Source: Diaporthe sp. PMI_573 (Eukaryota; Ascomycota; Sordariomycetes; Diaporthales; Diaporthaceae). Taken from it: a stretch of DNA of 64,000 bases. The notes below the pieces were generated by a model that ran no database searches, was not told the origin of the DNA, and saw only the letters and a program-made list of their open reading frames with translations. Numbering within the stretch: the first letter of the stretch is position 1; the number at the start of each line of letters is the position of its first letter. Where the stretch lies: assembly GCA_021399435.1 (NCBI GenBank), contig JAJTUP010000132.1, positions 1-64,000 on the forward strand. Direction: 5' to 3'. The translations under genes were made by a program, and so were the position numbers. This document shows positions 51,485 to 62,690 of the stretch, in pieces.

Positions 51485-52060
51485 CAATAGCGCAAGAATA
51501 GCTCTGTTGTAAAGCTTCACAATATTATTAAATATATCCGGGCATTACCGTAACGGTTAGAGGTACTAAGGGATATTATAATATATCTTAAGGCCGAATT
51601 TAACTTTAAAGACTTTACTGCCGACCTAGAAACTATTAGTAATAATGAGACTAAATAGAATTTAACCTACCTAATGATTAAGCGGGCTATATATAAGCAA
51701 TATAATACTATTAGCTTCCTAGCTTAAGAAATATATAAGGGTAGTAGCTTTCCTTGTAAATATTATCTTAAAGCTAATAATTAGAAACTTTTAAGCAAAA
51801 TTATATATATTTTTAAGCTATTCTATAAATTAACTATATAGACTTAAGGTATTGGCAAAATCGATAAACTTAGCAAGCTTTGATAAGTTTTAATAGAGAT
51901 AAAATACCTTCTTAAGTATCTTAAAGACTAAAAGTAGTATTATAACCTAATTACTTCTAAAACTATAGCTAATTTATAAGTATAAAGCTATAAAAAGCAA
52001 TCTGCTAACAATAGAGTTATAATATTATAAAAATACTATATACTATAGTTAATACTATAA
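51485..52060 (+). pseudogene. hAT transposase relic with RIP-like stop codons
   Basis: Reading the plus strand from 51497 gives RKNSSVVKLHNIIKYIRALP, stop, RLEVLRDIIIYLKAEFNFKD, then ETK, stop, NLTYLMIKRAIYKQYNTIS. These align with VGKLHN... and DNDTRWxSxYxMxK of intact hATs, with TAG where Trp (TGG) and TAA where Gln (CAA) are expected. C-to-T and G-to-A changes of this kind, together with the AT-rich surroundings, are the hallmark of repeat-induced point mutation. The protein is dead. Confidence 0.65.
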
Positions 52061-52723
52061 TGTGGTTTACCAGTCAGCCGGATATATCATATGCCCGGAC
52101 AGTTTTTTTTACATACAAAAAACGTCCGTGCCAACCCTACCCACTTCTTCTCTGAAGGTTAGTGGATCGAATGGTAGTCAGGTAGCAGTAGGGTGCCTGG
52201 AGGCTTCTTTGGAATCTTGAGAATGGTTTGAACAACTTTGCATTGAATTTGAGTGGGCTTCTGTCAGCCCTCCTCACAGTCCCTCCGACATTGTCTCACC
52301 CTTGGGCACGCGTGGGTTGGCTCTGGTGCGCGAATGGAGGGGCCGGAAAATTCGGCCTCAGACCCACCATCTTTGGCTATGAATAACCAGCCAACCCTAA
52401 CCCTGACAGTAACTAAACTAAATACAGATACACTTCAGAAATCAGGCTATCTAATGAACTAAGTTACATGCTTTTTGGGTAAGAAATAAGGGGAATGCAG
52501 AGGTTCGAAGTTAGGGTCTTATAATAGCCCAAAAAATCGACTCACGGCCACCAAACTCATCTTTCGGCGTGCACGCCCCATGGGCACTTAGAGGAAATCC
52601 AGTGCTAAGTCTAGGGTAACTCCTTACGTGTATTCTAGGGTAACTCCTTACGTGAAGTGCCCACGCCGAATTCGAGCGTTTCCGTTTAACATCTTCAAAC
52701 TAGACCTAATTGGGATGCAAATT
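52061..52723. other. Gene-poor stretch with a short inverted pair and tandem duplication
   Basis: TCGGCGTGCACGCCCCATGG then GCACTT (52564-52590) is mirrored by AAGTGCCCACGCCGAA (52656-52671). Between them CTAGGGTAACTCCTTACGTG occurs twice in tandem (about 52612 and 52636). The pair may be the ends of a very short element. No gene is visible. Confidence 0.45.
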
Positions 52724-52922
52724 TCAGTATCGATTAGGACTTATATAATAAATCTATATATGAAATTTCAGATTTCTACCTTTTATATAAAATTAGTTAT
52801 ATCAGAAAAACTAAAAAAGACCCCTGTAATTTAGTTTTTCCGATATAACTAATTATATTTAAAAGTTAGGACTTTAATATTTAAACTGTAGCTTTATTAT
52901 ATAAATCCTAATCGATACTTGT
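52724..52922. repeat. Imperfect fold-back (hairpin) element, about 200 bp
   Basis: The left arm (CAGTATCGATTAGGACTTAT ... TTAGTTATATCAGAAAAACT, 52724-52813) is mirrored by the right arm (AGTTTTTCCGATATAACTAA ... ATAAATCCTAATCGATACTTG, 52835-52922). The short loop is AAAAAGACCCCTGTAATT. The arms differ by several changes. This is a typical old hairpin MITE, AT-rich. Confidence 0.65.
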
Positions 52923-53028
52923 TGAAACAAATAGCTGCTACACTAGAAATAACTACTAAAAGCAATATGCTGCAATTGCAGCTACTCCAGAGAGCTTATA
53001 TTTAGGTATCAACATCACCTGTTCTATA

Positions 53029-53428
53029 TGTCACGATAGCAGGCAGGCGGTTCCCGGGCAGGTGGACGTCGAGGAGTCAGGATGATCAGGCAGGTCTTCT
53101 ATTTACTACGTACAGGCTCTATCCTCGGTAGGTACAGGCTCTGTTGACAAGACGTAGCTCGAAGAGCTACGAAACAGCTATCACGACAGGGTACGGAGTT
53201 TTATCGAGCCGGCGGCTCACGTAATCAGACCCCAACCCTCTGGGTTGGGCATCCCCCATAGCCTGGTCCGCTGCGGACCGAGCGTAGGGAGCCAGAACTG
53301 TGACAGTATTGTAATGATGTCTTGTCTTGGTTCCTTGGTGGGACCCTACCCGTAAGGGGGCTGGTTTTGTCATGATTCAGCCATTGATGCCTCAGGTACC
53401 TAACCCAAAGCACCCGTCACATCTGACA
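53029..53428. mobile_element. Candidate solo LTR, about 400 bp
   Basis: It starts TGTCACGATAGC and ends CACATCTGACA, so TGTCA...TGACA forms short inverted ends, as in LTRs. The 5 bp on either side are CTATA and ATATA, one mismatch from a 5-bp target duplication. No retrotransposon body is attached. The signs are weak. Confidence 0.3.
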
Positions 53429-55175
53429 ATATACTACAATACTATAGACTACAAGAAATATAATACTATAATACTATATATAGTATAATAATATAACCCC
53501 CTGTTTCTGCCTTAACATATGAGGAAACTCGTGAAGAAAATTCTAGAATTCTAGACTGGTGATTGGAAGAACTGCCTTATTGCTGTACAAGGGGTGGCAA
53601 GACCCACTGGCAACCCCCTTTCGTACCGACCCGCGTGGCGATCTTGCTTGAATCTGCACGCCACAGCCCCCACAAGAATGTTGACGGTCTCCCGTATAGC
53701 AGGGACGCTGGAAAGCTTAAGTAAGACCATATTATAAGTTTTAGAGGTAATACAAGCTCGGTGGTGCAGTTGTAAGAGAGGAAGTCTGTAACTCTATAAA
53801 AGGAGGCTCTTTGCGAATCAGGCAACTAGCGACGACGCGAACAGAATTTTCTTAGCTAGAGGCATTCAGGGTGTTCGGGAGTGGCCACGGAATATAACTT
53901 ATAAAAAATAATAAGATATATTGTGTTGTATATATTTTAAGAGACTTAAAGTCAAAGTACCCATATTTTTTTCCGGCACGTAGGGTTTTCTGGCACGCAG
54001 GGACAGACAGTAATTTTTATAATTTTATTATTAACCATGTTTCTCCCTCCTTCGGTACACCGGGTCTTACCTGCAGTGATTACTCATGTTACCGACTTAA
54101 TAGGACGAACGACAAGATTGGCAAAGACGGGACATAGTGAAGTCACTAACAACATTGCTCTCCTTTTGGACGCGGAATTCCGCTTCTCTTGGCTCGCATA
54201 CCACGTTACAATGCGACATTTGCACTAGACGAGACATCTTCAAGAAAGAAAGTGCGCGGCTCGCGGCAGACAAGTTCGAAGACAGCGGGAAGCATGACAA
54301 CCTAATCAATAGCACTCATCCCGTGTTGCAAACTCCGGCTCGGTTCCACCGTTCCGAAGTCTAGAAATCCTGCCTTCCAAACAGCCTCTTTCCAAAAACA
54401 TGAAACACTTGTCTACCAGACTGACATCCTTCCAACCGTTGATAGGACACCACAAAACGCCTCAACAGGTGACGAAAAAGTATCCCGCATTTCGGAAGCT
54501 CTTCCGGCGGTACGCCTCTGCATATAAATCTGCAAGCCACTCCTCGACTCCCGGTATCTGCATCCGCGACGAGAGCCAGAAATTGGGAATTCAGGCCCGC
54601 TGCTGGCGCCGTTGGCTTTTCAATTGTTAACGAAGTGGACCGTTTCTATCGAAAAAACGCCATCCTGCATTGTTCTTGCTAGCTTGGCTCATTTCTTGAT
54701 TTCCGTAATTCGATTCCGGAGAACCCCAAGCCTGTCTTCCTCCTGTCCCCTGGTCCCTGGTCCCTGGTGTCAATCCCCCTGAAATCCGGCGGAGCGATGC
54801 CCAATCTTAGCTCGTGGTGGCGCGGCAGATCAGGGATTTGGGAAGCGGGGGAGGAGCAAGCGAGGCAACAACTTAAAGAGAGTTTCCCTGACGGAGGGAC
54901 ATCCATGTTTTGAGATCGAGATGCGGGATTTTTGAGTTCAGCTCATTGACGGCTTGACAGATGATATCTCGATCATCGACGGTTGGGCTCGAACTACACA
55001 TGGCTTTCTGCGATGATCTCTCGATTCGGAAGACTGTGTCCTTGTAATTTACTGTTGCAGGGTTTGTTCGGAGATCATGGTGCCTTTTGGAGGATTATTT
55101 GCGGGGGATTTGGAGGGTGGATTGCCCTATTGGCTTGCAGAAAGTGGAAGGCGAAGCGGCACAGAATGTGCTGTG
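53429..55175. other. Gene-poor stretch
   Basis: Short frames such as 54037-54228, 54400-54630 and 54983-55240 show no recognisable family. A plus-strand frame around 54983-55183 would continue in frame past the next element if it were removed, but I cannot support it as a gene. Confidence 0.45.
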
Positions 55176-55183
55176 GCTTTGAC

Positions 55184-55599
55184 CTCTTCGGGTCGCTGGG
55201 AAGTTGCCGATTTGTGGCACAGGCCACCACCAAAAAATAGACCCCTGGAGAACAATTAAATCGCAAAACCTTTACAACGACAAATGCCTTTTACTTAAAA
55301 ATAAAACTGTAAGCTTATTTAAGTCATAAGATAAACGACCTGTCTTGATATGAAAATAAAAATAATTTTCGTCGTAGAGATATTACAGTTGAGGTGCTCG
55401 CGTCTCTACGACGAAAATTATTTTTATTTTCATATCAAGACAGGTCGTTTATCTTATGACTTAAATAAGCTTACAGTTTTATTTTTAAGTAAAAGGCATT
55501 TGTCGTTGTAAAGGTTTTGCGATTTAATTGTTCTCCAGGGGTCTATTTTTTGGTGGTGGCCTGTGCCACAAATCGGCAACTTCCCAGCGACCCGAAGAG
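55184..55599. mobile_element. Perfect fold-back element (416 bp) with 8-bp target duplication
   Basis: Arms 55184-55380 and 55403-55599 are inverted copies of 197 bp that match throughout when read by eye (position x pairs with 110783 minus x). They are separated by a 22-bp loop (TATTACAGTTGAGGTGCTCG plus CG). The outer ends are CTCTTCGGGTCGCTGGG and its complement. The direct repeat GCTTTGAC flanks it (55176-55183 and 55600-55607), an 8-bp duplication as made by hAT-type transposases. It has no coding capacity. Confidence 0.85.
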
Positions 55600-55907
55600 G
55601 CTTTGACCTCGATGTCGGTTGGGGAAGATGGAGCATCCCGCCGCCAGCCAATACAAGTGTGAAATACGGCAGGCATAGTGGCGTATCATTCCCTGAACAA
55701 TGATGTGGAGAGACATGCCATGTTGCTAGACTCGATACCTTTCTCTATCTCGGTACGCCAGGTTGATCGGGATTGCAGACCATCTTTTCTTCTCTCCTCA
55801 TCAACATACGACAAATCGCTGGGTTTTATCACCAATTCACGACGACTATCCATTGAAACGCAAAGAATAAGATATACTGGGATATACTGGAGGGACGTCG
55901 ACCTCGA

Positions 55908-57349
55908 ATGGCCTCGAACGTGAGCTACCCTGGTGCGATCCCGCCGCCGCCCGGGTTTATACCAGACCTCAAGCATCCACATGGTAGCAGGCAGCAATTG
56001 GCCGTTGGCATCGGCATCACTTGCATTGGGCTGGCATCCCCGTTCTTCTTCACGCGAGTTTACGTTAGGCTTCGTATCGCGCGAGCGATACTACCCGAAG
56101 ATGGTATGCACGACGCTCATCACACAATTTGTGTATGTTTTGAATCTCGCTGACCTGGGAACATTCAGTGTCGTCTGCTCTAGCTTGGGTAAACCCATTC
56201 ATCAAGCAGTCCCGGAGAAACTGACCGCTTACGGAATGTTTTATAGGTTTTTCTTACGGCGATTTGTATGTGCATGATCATAAGTACGTTTGCCATTTTG
56301 AACCCTTGAGGTCCATGCTTACATTCCTGCCAGTGGTCCATTACGGCATGGGTCTTCATGCCTGGGACGTTTCGGCCGAGTCTTTCTCACACCACTTACA
56401 GGTGAGTTTCCATCTCCATTACACGTCGTCACCACCCTGTCATTCCGGCCTGCTGACCCCTGAAGTGGCTTTATATCGCCTCTACCATCTACTGCCCGGC
56501 CGCATTCTTCACAAAAGTCTCCCTACTACTACTCATCGCCCGCGTATTTACTGTCCGGAGAGGCGTCTCCACAGCCATTTACATCTTCATCGGCACCCTA
56601 TTTGTCGCCTACACCGCCATCGAGGTCTTGAAAATCATTATTTGCATACCTATACAGGCATTCTGGGAACCGAGCGTCCATGGGGAATGCATTAATCAGC
56701 CAACCTTGTTTGTTGCAGACACCTCGATTGCCATTCTTACTGATATAGTGATACTGTTGTCGCCGATACCCTTGGCCTGGTCGATGCGATTACCCTTAAA
56801 GAAGAAGACCAAGATCGTATCGATAATGGGTATCGGGGGCATTGCCGTTGGAATTACGATATGGCGGGTCGTTCTCGTCGTTGCGTATCTGCACGCTAAG
56901 GATACCACTTGGTGGATTGCCTTGCTTGTTTCCACTGCGTAAGTTACGGTTCTGCGACTGTATAAGTGATACAAGGACTAACACGGTGATTAAGAGTCAT
57001 AGAGTTGACTATTGGGCTAATATGCTCATGCATCCCAACCGTCAACATCCTTATCCAGGAACGAAAGTATCCAGGTCATACTACAGCTCAGGTTGTGCAC
57101 AACCAACCTCTGGAAACGAGCGAACCACCTTTGACAAAAATTGACGCGCAGTTGGCAACATTAGCGAGGCCCAATCCCGCAACACCCTACAGTCACGGCT
57201 ACAGCCACGAAAATCCCAAAGACATGACCCTGCAGAAGGATATCCTCGACCAGACTTTCCCCATGCTCACCGAGTTCGCAGGTAAACCCCCGCGAGGATC
57301 CGTGGCCCCCTGGTGGGAAACTTCAAAGGAAGGATGCTCAATAATATAG
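55908..57349 (+). CDS. Fungal rhodopsin-domain integral membrane protein
   Basis: From ATG 55908 the protein starts with a short Pro-rich extracellular end (SYPGAIPPPPGFIPDLKHPH). Hydrophobic helices follow: LAVGIGITCIGLASPFFFTR, VHYGMGLHAWDVS, TKVSLLLLIARVFTV, STAIYIFIGTLFVAYTAIEV, TLFVADTSIAILTDIVILLS, IGGIAVGITIWRVVLVVAYL and LTIGLICSCIPTVNIL. The GLHAWD motif and helix order match the Fung_rhodopsin family (PF20684). The cytoplasmic tail is about 100 residues and ends WWETSKEGCSII. Introns lie near 56104-56247, 56282-56337, 56401-56468 and 56941-56998. The first two splices are not fixed. The function of this family is poorly known; it is proposed to sense or signal at the plasma membrane. 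Confidence 0.75.
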
Positions 57350-57428
57350 AATCTAAAATGCGCAAATAATATGAATCCATGTCATATCTGCGACATGAAA
57401 ATACCAAGGCCACAGGGAGGTGAAATTC

Positions 57429-59600
57429 TCAGCGGCACACGTGACCCATGCACGCCAAGTTCTTGGTGGAGACGCGACCCCACCACCTCCCCCGGTTTTC
57501 GATTTCTCGCTGCTCCACCAAGTGATCATCCAACCCTCTAAACAAGCAGCCAGAAATAGCTCCCTTTCTCTCATCAGTCATGGCAGACTGCGGTAAGCTC
57601 TGAACCTTAGAGGACTGCCCGTTAACCTGGATCGTTGCTGTACGCTCCGAGCAGAATGCCTCTATCCATCGGAGCAGTCCCCCTGGGATGCCTCGCGCCC
57701 TCATCCGCTGGAGAAGTCTTTCCTTGCAGACTCCGTTGTAGGCCCCTTTGACATCAAAACTGATCAGGCTGACTATCTTTCGACCTCGCCAGGCAGTATA
57801 GATCTGTTCTTGGAGCAGCACGAGCGCTTGTTCCGCAGACCGCTGTTTACGGGCCCCGAAGTGGTTAGTCGGGAGGAGCCCATACGTCTCGACCGCGTGA
57901 GAGATCCTTTCCGCGACTACCGATTCTAGCACTTTGCCGAGCGTTGCTAGAAGCGAGATTGGTCTCCAGGCTTTAGCCACTGTATAATCCTCTTTGCCAG
58001 GCTTCTTAAGTGGTATGATCTTGGCGTGTCGCCACTGGACGGGCAGCGTCTCCTCTGCTAGAGATGCTCGAAATAATGCGAGGACATGGTGTTGGACCAC
58101 TGGCCACGTCTCTTTCCAGACTACCGCAGGCAGGCCGTCCTCGCCGGGCGCCTTCCAGGATTTTGCGGCGAACAGTTGTCGTTCCACCTCTTCCATGGTG
58201 ATAGGAGGCAGCGCTAGGGGAGCTCTTTGCGGCCTGGGGCCTTCCTCTTCAATCCTCTCTGGCAAGGGAGGGAAGAAGTTGGTTAGAAGTTCTTCTGCCT
58301 GTTCCTTGTTGTCGGCGGTGACTGTTCCGTCCGCTTTGACGAGCTGTGGTACTTTTCCAAATGCTGTATCGTCGCCAGACTTCAGGTACTTGGCAGCCCT
58401 CCAGATATTTCCGTTGTCTGCGAGGAACTCGTCCCAGTGCTTCTTCTTTTGTTGTCGGATAGCGTCGTGATATTGCTTCGCAGCCCCTTTCGCCGTTTCT
58501 CCCAAGCCTAGTACAAGTCGCCCCGCTCGTCGTTCGGCACGGGCGCGATTTCTCCAGTATGTGTATATTCGGCGCAATTGCGTCAGGTCGGTTGTCCACC
58601 ATCGCTTGGCGTATGGTGATGGTCTGGCTTTTGGTGTCAAGGCGTTTACCGCCTCTAGAACCACTGACATCAGTCTATCGGTCTGCTCCTGAACTGTGCC
58701 ACTAGACGGGGTTGCGCCCAATTCCGTTGCAATCCTGGTGTTTATTTTCTTCCAGGGTGCATTCTTGAGCAGAAGCCGGTCTTGCTGCTTCGGTACCGGG
58801 ACCAAGGTGTCAAATACTGTCTCGATTGTGCGGTGATCTGATCCGTGTTCCGCTCCGTGGACCGCACATTTTACTACCGAGTCTGCTAGCTCAGCAGAAG
58901 CTAGTACCAGGTCGATGGTCGTGTCGTAATCTCCACCGTGCCATGTCTTCGTGCCCCGTGGCAGCAGACTGTTCAAGGCCAGCTCGTCCATGAGGTCGAT
59001 GATTCGATCCGCTTCACCCTGCCTTACCAACGACACATCGTCTCCTCCCCACAGTTGGTCGTGCCGGTTGAAGTCCCCTGAAATTACCACGTCCACCGCC
59101 ATGCCTGCGTTCCGCCTTACATCCATGACTATTTTGCGTAGGTTGTCGCACGTGCCCCGCAGGGCCTGGGAATCCTCCCTTGGTACATAGACCGACACCA
59201 CCAAGACCCGTCGACCAGGGAGCCTGAGGATCGCTGCTGTCATGTCCGGTGATGGTACCGGCACTTGTTCCGCCTCCACGTCCTTATTCACCCAGAGCAT
59301 ACTCCGAATAGCCCATCTACCTTCCCTCCAAGTCGACGGAACCATCTTGATCCATCTGTGATGCCCCATAGGGGTAGTCAGGAGTCGACCCTGAATCCTT
59401 CGTGCTTGAGGTTCCTGGATGGCTAGCACTGTTGCGTCCTGGATGTCCTTGTCGTTCATCAAGCTGTCGTGCACTACACCCTGCTTCCTTACATTAAGCT
59501 GGATTAGCCGTAGTGTCCTATTCATGTCGGGACGGATAGAGCTTCCGGCAGTTTCTGCTGAACGATTCATGAGGGCCGGCGCATAGGACGCATTTGGCAA
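57429..59600 (-). pseudogene. LINE ORF2: AP endonuclease plus truncated reverse transcriptase
   Basis: The frame is open for 723 codons. The endonuclease (EEP) part has [24 protein letters not shown]-type signals, [35 protein letters not shown] and [12 protein letters not shown], the last being the SDH catalytic end. The reverse transcriptase starts at [19 protein letters not shown] and continues with [40 protein letters not shown] and [20 protein letters not shown], where the first catalytic Asp lies. The second catalytic block (Y-A-D-D) and the thumb are absent, replaced by [15 protein letters not shown]. The enzyme cannot copy RNA. Confidence 0.75.
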
Positions 59601-60855
59601 TCACTTCACCACAATCGCCGTGGCGGTGGCCCTCCTTGGCGCATCTCGCACACACCTGAGGGTTCCTGCACTGGAAAGCTTTATGCCCGATCTGCTGGCA
59701 GTTGTAGCATTGTTCAGGTCGCATCCGACGCTCGAACACCCCCGTACACCCAGATTCACCTCCGGCGTAGAAGAAGCCCTCGTTCAGGAGCCTTCTGGCG
59801 TCAGCGGTTTTGGTGACATACACCACCATGGATCCATACGCTTTTGCGCTGTCTTTTCGACTCAACCAGGCCACCTTGGCGACCTGTATGTCGTTCTCAC
59901 GGCCCAGAGCTTCAGTGGCCCCAGGGAGGACCTTGCCTTCGTAGTCAAGGACGGCCGTGCGGTTGACATTGTCGACCTTGACTGGGTACAGCTGGTCTCG
60001 AAGGACTCTCGCACCTGGCGCCTTCTTAGCTTCAATAATATCTTTGATTTTCTTTACTTCTTCTTCGTTCCTGCCCATGATCCTAAGGCGGTTGGCATTT
60101 CTTCCATCTTTCGTCACCGCAACACAACGCCAACCCGGCTGGTCGCCAGGTGCTCGCATTTCGTTTTCGATAAGCTTGCGAAGTGCCACTGGTGTGGCTT
60201 CTCCAGTGTGTTCCTCTGGTACCCTGGACACATCCACCGTGCAGAACACTGGTTCTGGCGTTGCCGCCCGACCTGTGGAGGAGGCCGGGGTGGGAATGCT
60301 AACCGGAGGGGTGCGTCGAGCGACGTCTGCATACGCTGGTCGAGCCGATGGGGCTCCTTGAGCTCCCGCCATAGCGTGTAGCTGGAGCCTGGTGTTCTCG
60401 AGCTCGCTGCGAGCTTGCGTAAGCTCCTCTCGCGCTTGCGATAGTTCTTGGGCCAACTGGGCCGTCATTTTGGCGACTTCCTTTGTCATCTGATCCCTAA
60501 GTTTTCTGAACTCTAGCTGAAATTCTGCCTTCATGATGTCCAATTTCTTATTGAAGTCACGGTCCACGGGTTGTTCTGGGCCGCGGCTCGCCTCGCTCGC
60601 GTCGTCGGCGGCTGCAGCCCGAATTGTGAGGTTTTCGTCGTTTCTCAGCACCCTATCACTGCCGTTTTCCCCTTCCCAATCCATATCGTCTTCCTGTCGC
60701 ATCGCCTCCATCGCCTTCGCCGTTTTCACCCTCTTGCGCTGGGGGCGGCGATGCCCCGCTCCCGGAGTTTCGGAATCGCCTCCCATGACGTCGATGACGT
60801 CTGAAGCGCCGCGCGCCGCACCAGACATCTGCCACAAGCCTAAATTCTCCGCCAT
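59518..60855 (-). CDS. LINE ORF1: coiled-coil, RNA-binding protein with CCHC zinc knuckles
   Basis: 445 codons, intact. Residues about 100-170 are a coiled coil ([40 protein letters not shown]). The C-terminus has [14 protein letters not shown] (CCHC), [14 protein letters not shown] (CCHC) and [15 protein letters not shown]. These are zinc knuckles of gag-like ORF1 proteins that package element RNA. It overlaps the start of ORF2 by 83 bp in another frame, as in Tad1 elements. Confidence 0.8.
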   Translation of the reverse strand: MAENLGLWQMSGAARGASDVIDVMGGDSETPGAGHRRPQRKRVKTAKAMEAMRQEDDMDWEGENGSDRVLRNDENLTIRAAAADDASEASRGPEQPVDRDFNKKLDIMKAEFQLEFRKLRDQMTKEVAKMTAQLAQELSQAREELTQARSELENTRLQLHAMAGAQGAPSARPAYADVARRTPPVSIPTPASSTGRAATPEPVFCTVDVSRVPEEHTGEATPVALRKLIENEMRAPGDQPGWRCVAVTKDGRNANRLRIMGRNEEEVKKIKDIIEAKKAPGARVLRDQLYPVKVDNVNRTAVLDYEGKVLPGATEALGRENDIQVAKVAWLSRKDSAKAYGSMVVYVTKTADARRLLNEGFFYAGGESGCTGVFERRMRPEQCYNCQQIGHKAFQCRNPQVCARCAKEGHRHGDCGEVIAKCVLCAGPHESFSRNCRKLYPSRHE

Positions 60856-61085
60856 ATGTCCAGAAGATGAAAAGAAGATAGATTCAGAGTGATTTGGAAT
60901 TCCCAGAAGAGTTCAGTTGTCAACAGCGGGTTCGAGACAGCGTAGACCGAAACGAGCGTCCGCCTGTGTTTGTTCATAAAAAAAGGTAACCACTAACCGC
61001 ATGCGACATAGTAGGGCTGGGTTTCCCGAATGAGATGGATAGTAGAGCCAAGTGCAACATGGACGAAATTCATATGCCAGTCTAG

Positions 61086-62690
61086 TTACTCTCCATTCAT
61101 ATCAGTGCATCTCCGTTTCCTTGGCCGGCCTCGCTCCTCCTCCTCCTCCTCCTCCTCGAAGGAGGAGGAATGGTCACTCCAGTCCCCGTCGTCCTCGTAA
61201 ACGAGCCATCCGTCCTCCCTCAGCTGCTGGACTTGTCGCGCATCCGTCAGACGGACCCCTCCACATCGCCATATATTCTTCTGGCCACGCTCACTGAGCG
61301 GTGGACTGAGAAGCGGGCCCACGGATGACCGCTCCTGAGCCTCCGCGCTACCCTGGTCGTTGCTACAAGTAGTGCCTTGATCGCGTGCCTCGCCACGCGT
61401 CTGGTCCTTCTTTGCAGGATCCCCAGGAGTATCCGGCCTGCTCAGCGTTGCAGGGTTCATAGTTGTAGCTTTGTTGCGCACCACAGTTGACAGACCGAGT
61501 CCAGGCTGTTTCTGAGCAGCCATGTTTTCTATACAACACATGTCGTAGTGATGCCGTAATGCCCGCAAGTCAAGTCCACGAGGCAGGTCGGCCTTCTTAC
61601 CATGATACTCAGTAATCACGTCGTAGGGCATAAACGCGCGTATTCGACCTGTATCTGGGTCAATAGATAAAATCCGTGCATCGAAGCATTGATGTATAGT
61701 AGCGGCCAATAACAATCCATTCGACATATCCCAAGTTTGAATCCAGGCCTCTCTCAACGCAGATATATCGGCCAGGGGGGCAATGCCTTGCTCGGTATCA
61801 GGGTACACGTTCCAGTGTATCTGGGGAACAATATGTGCGGCCTGGACTGCTGGGCCGATACCGTTTCCAGCCCACCAAGCGCCACCTTTTCCGCTGACAG
61901 CACATCGTGAGTTTCCAATCCCGATCACATTCTGGCGGAAGTCGCTTATGATGGGCGCCGCTTCTTCTTTCGAGATGAGAGTCTCTGGAAACTCGTCATC
62001 ATCCACTAGTCCGTCGCCGTCGCCACCTTTAGTAGGCGACCGGCTTCGGCTCGGAGATTGAGATGTAGTGCGTGGACGCTTTTTACCTCGCACAGGTACG
62101 GTTTTGATAAATGGGTCGTCGGATGCCTTTCCGATAGGGAGGGTAACGAGCATCGTATCGCCGTGGAGGTCGAGTGGTCTGCTGGATGCATGTACCTGAG
62201 AACAGATCTGTAAGCGAGAGGGCCTATATGCTGCAGCAATACAGGGAGTGTGGTGTTGCTGCTCCGTACTTGCTAGAGAATGTTCCCCTCTTGGGGTTTG
62301 GCAGTCTGATTTGTGGGAGACGTAGTAGTACTCGACTTGTTGGTCGGTTGGTGGGGTGGGAAATGCAGTAGGATCGTTCTTGTCGAGAAGAAGAACAACA
62401 CCTGGTTTTCCAGTGGGTATCAAAGCTGGTAGTCCATTTTCAATCTCGTCAAGTCTGAAGCAGAGGTCAAGCTCACGCCGAACGTCTCCCACTGTGAGAA
62501 AGTCGTCCTGTTGGTAGAAGCCAGCTAGGCAGGAAGCAATGCCCGACTTGAGGACAACCCGGACATTCCATCCCACCACGCGCTGGCTGGAAGTAAGTCC
62601 CGACATCGCAGGTCGAGGCAACCGATCAAAAGCGTTATCAACAGAGGCGAAGACGACTGACAAGCGACGAGGTGTGGAGATTAAAAACAT
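61086..62690 (-). CDS. HNH-nuclease domain protein (fungal HNH_2 type)
   Basis: A single 534-codon frame; Met 62690 or the internal Met 62603 (MSGLTSSQRVVGWNVRVVLK) may be the true start. The N-terminal 130 residues form a domain common to these fungal proteins. A basic Ser/Arg-rich linker (SPSRSRSPTK) is followed by the HNH domain: RCAVSGKGGAWW, VQAAHIVPQIHWNVYPD, SNGLLLAATIHQCFDARILS. The metal-binding His/Asn/His set has AHI, N-G-L-L-L and H-x-x-F-D. The tail contains an acidic tract (SSFEEEEEEEERGRPRKRRC). It may cut DNA or only bind it; its role in fungi is unknown. The frame is intact and has no visible link to the neighbouring LINE. Confidence 0.7.
   Translation of the reverse strand: MFLISTPRRLSVVFASVDNAFDRLPRPAMSGLTSSQRVVGWNVRVVLKSGIASCLAGFYQQDDFLTVGDVRRELDLCFRLDEIENGLPALIPTGKPGVVLLLDKNDPTAFPTPPTDQQVEYYYVSHKSDCQTPRGEHSLASTEQQHHTPCIAAAYRPSRLQICSQVHASSRPLDLHGDTMLVTLPIGKASDDPFIKTVPVRGKKRPRTTSQSPSRSRSPTKGGDGDGLVDDDEFPETLISKEEAAPIISDFRQNVIGIGNSRCAVSGKGGAWWAGNGIGPAVQAAHIVPQIHWNVYPDTEQGIAPLADISALREAWIQTWDMSNGLLLAATIHQCFDARILSIDPDTGRIRAFMPYDVITEYHGKKADLPRGLDLRALRHHYDMCCIENMAAQKQPGLGLSTVVRNKATTMNPATLSRPDTPGDPAKKDQTRGEARDQGTTCSNDQGSAEAQERSSVGPLLSPPLSERGQKNIWRCGGVRLTDARQVQQLREDGWLVYEDDGDWSDHSSSFEEEEEEEERGRPRKRRCTDMNGE

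Larger units (their letters stand above)
57350..60960 (-). mobile_element. Tad1-type non-LTR retrotransposon (LINE), internally deleted
   Basis: Read on the minus strand: 5' untranslated part above 60855, ORF1 (60855-59518), overlapping ORF2 (59600-57429), then a 3' tail directly abutting the 3' end of the rhodopsin-domain gene. The reverse transcriptase ends abruptly after the [11 protein letters not shown] segment near 57600, before the catalytic YADD block. About 150 codons of unrelated sequence to the stop come from the 3' region. The copy is therefore missing the middle of ORF2. No poly(A) or target duplication was located with confidence. Confidence 0.75.
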
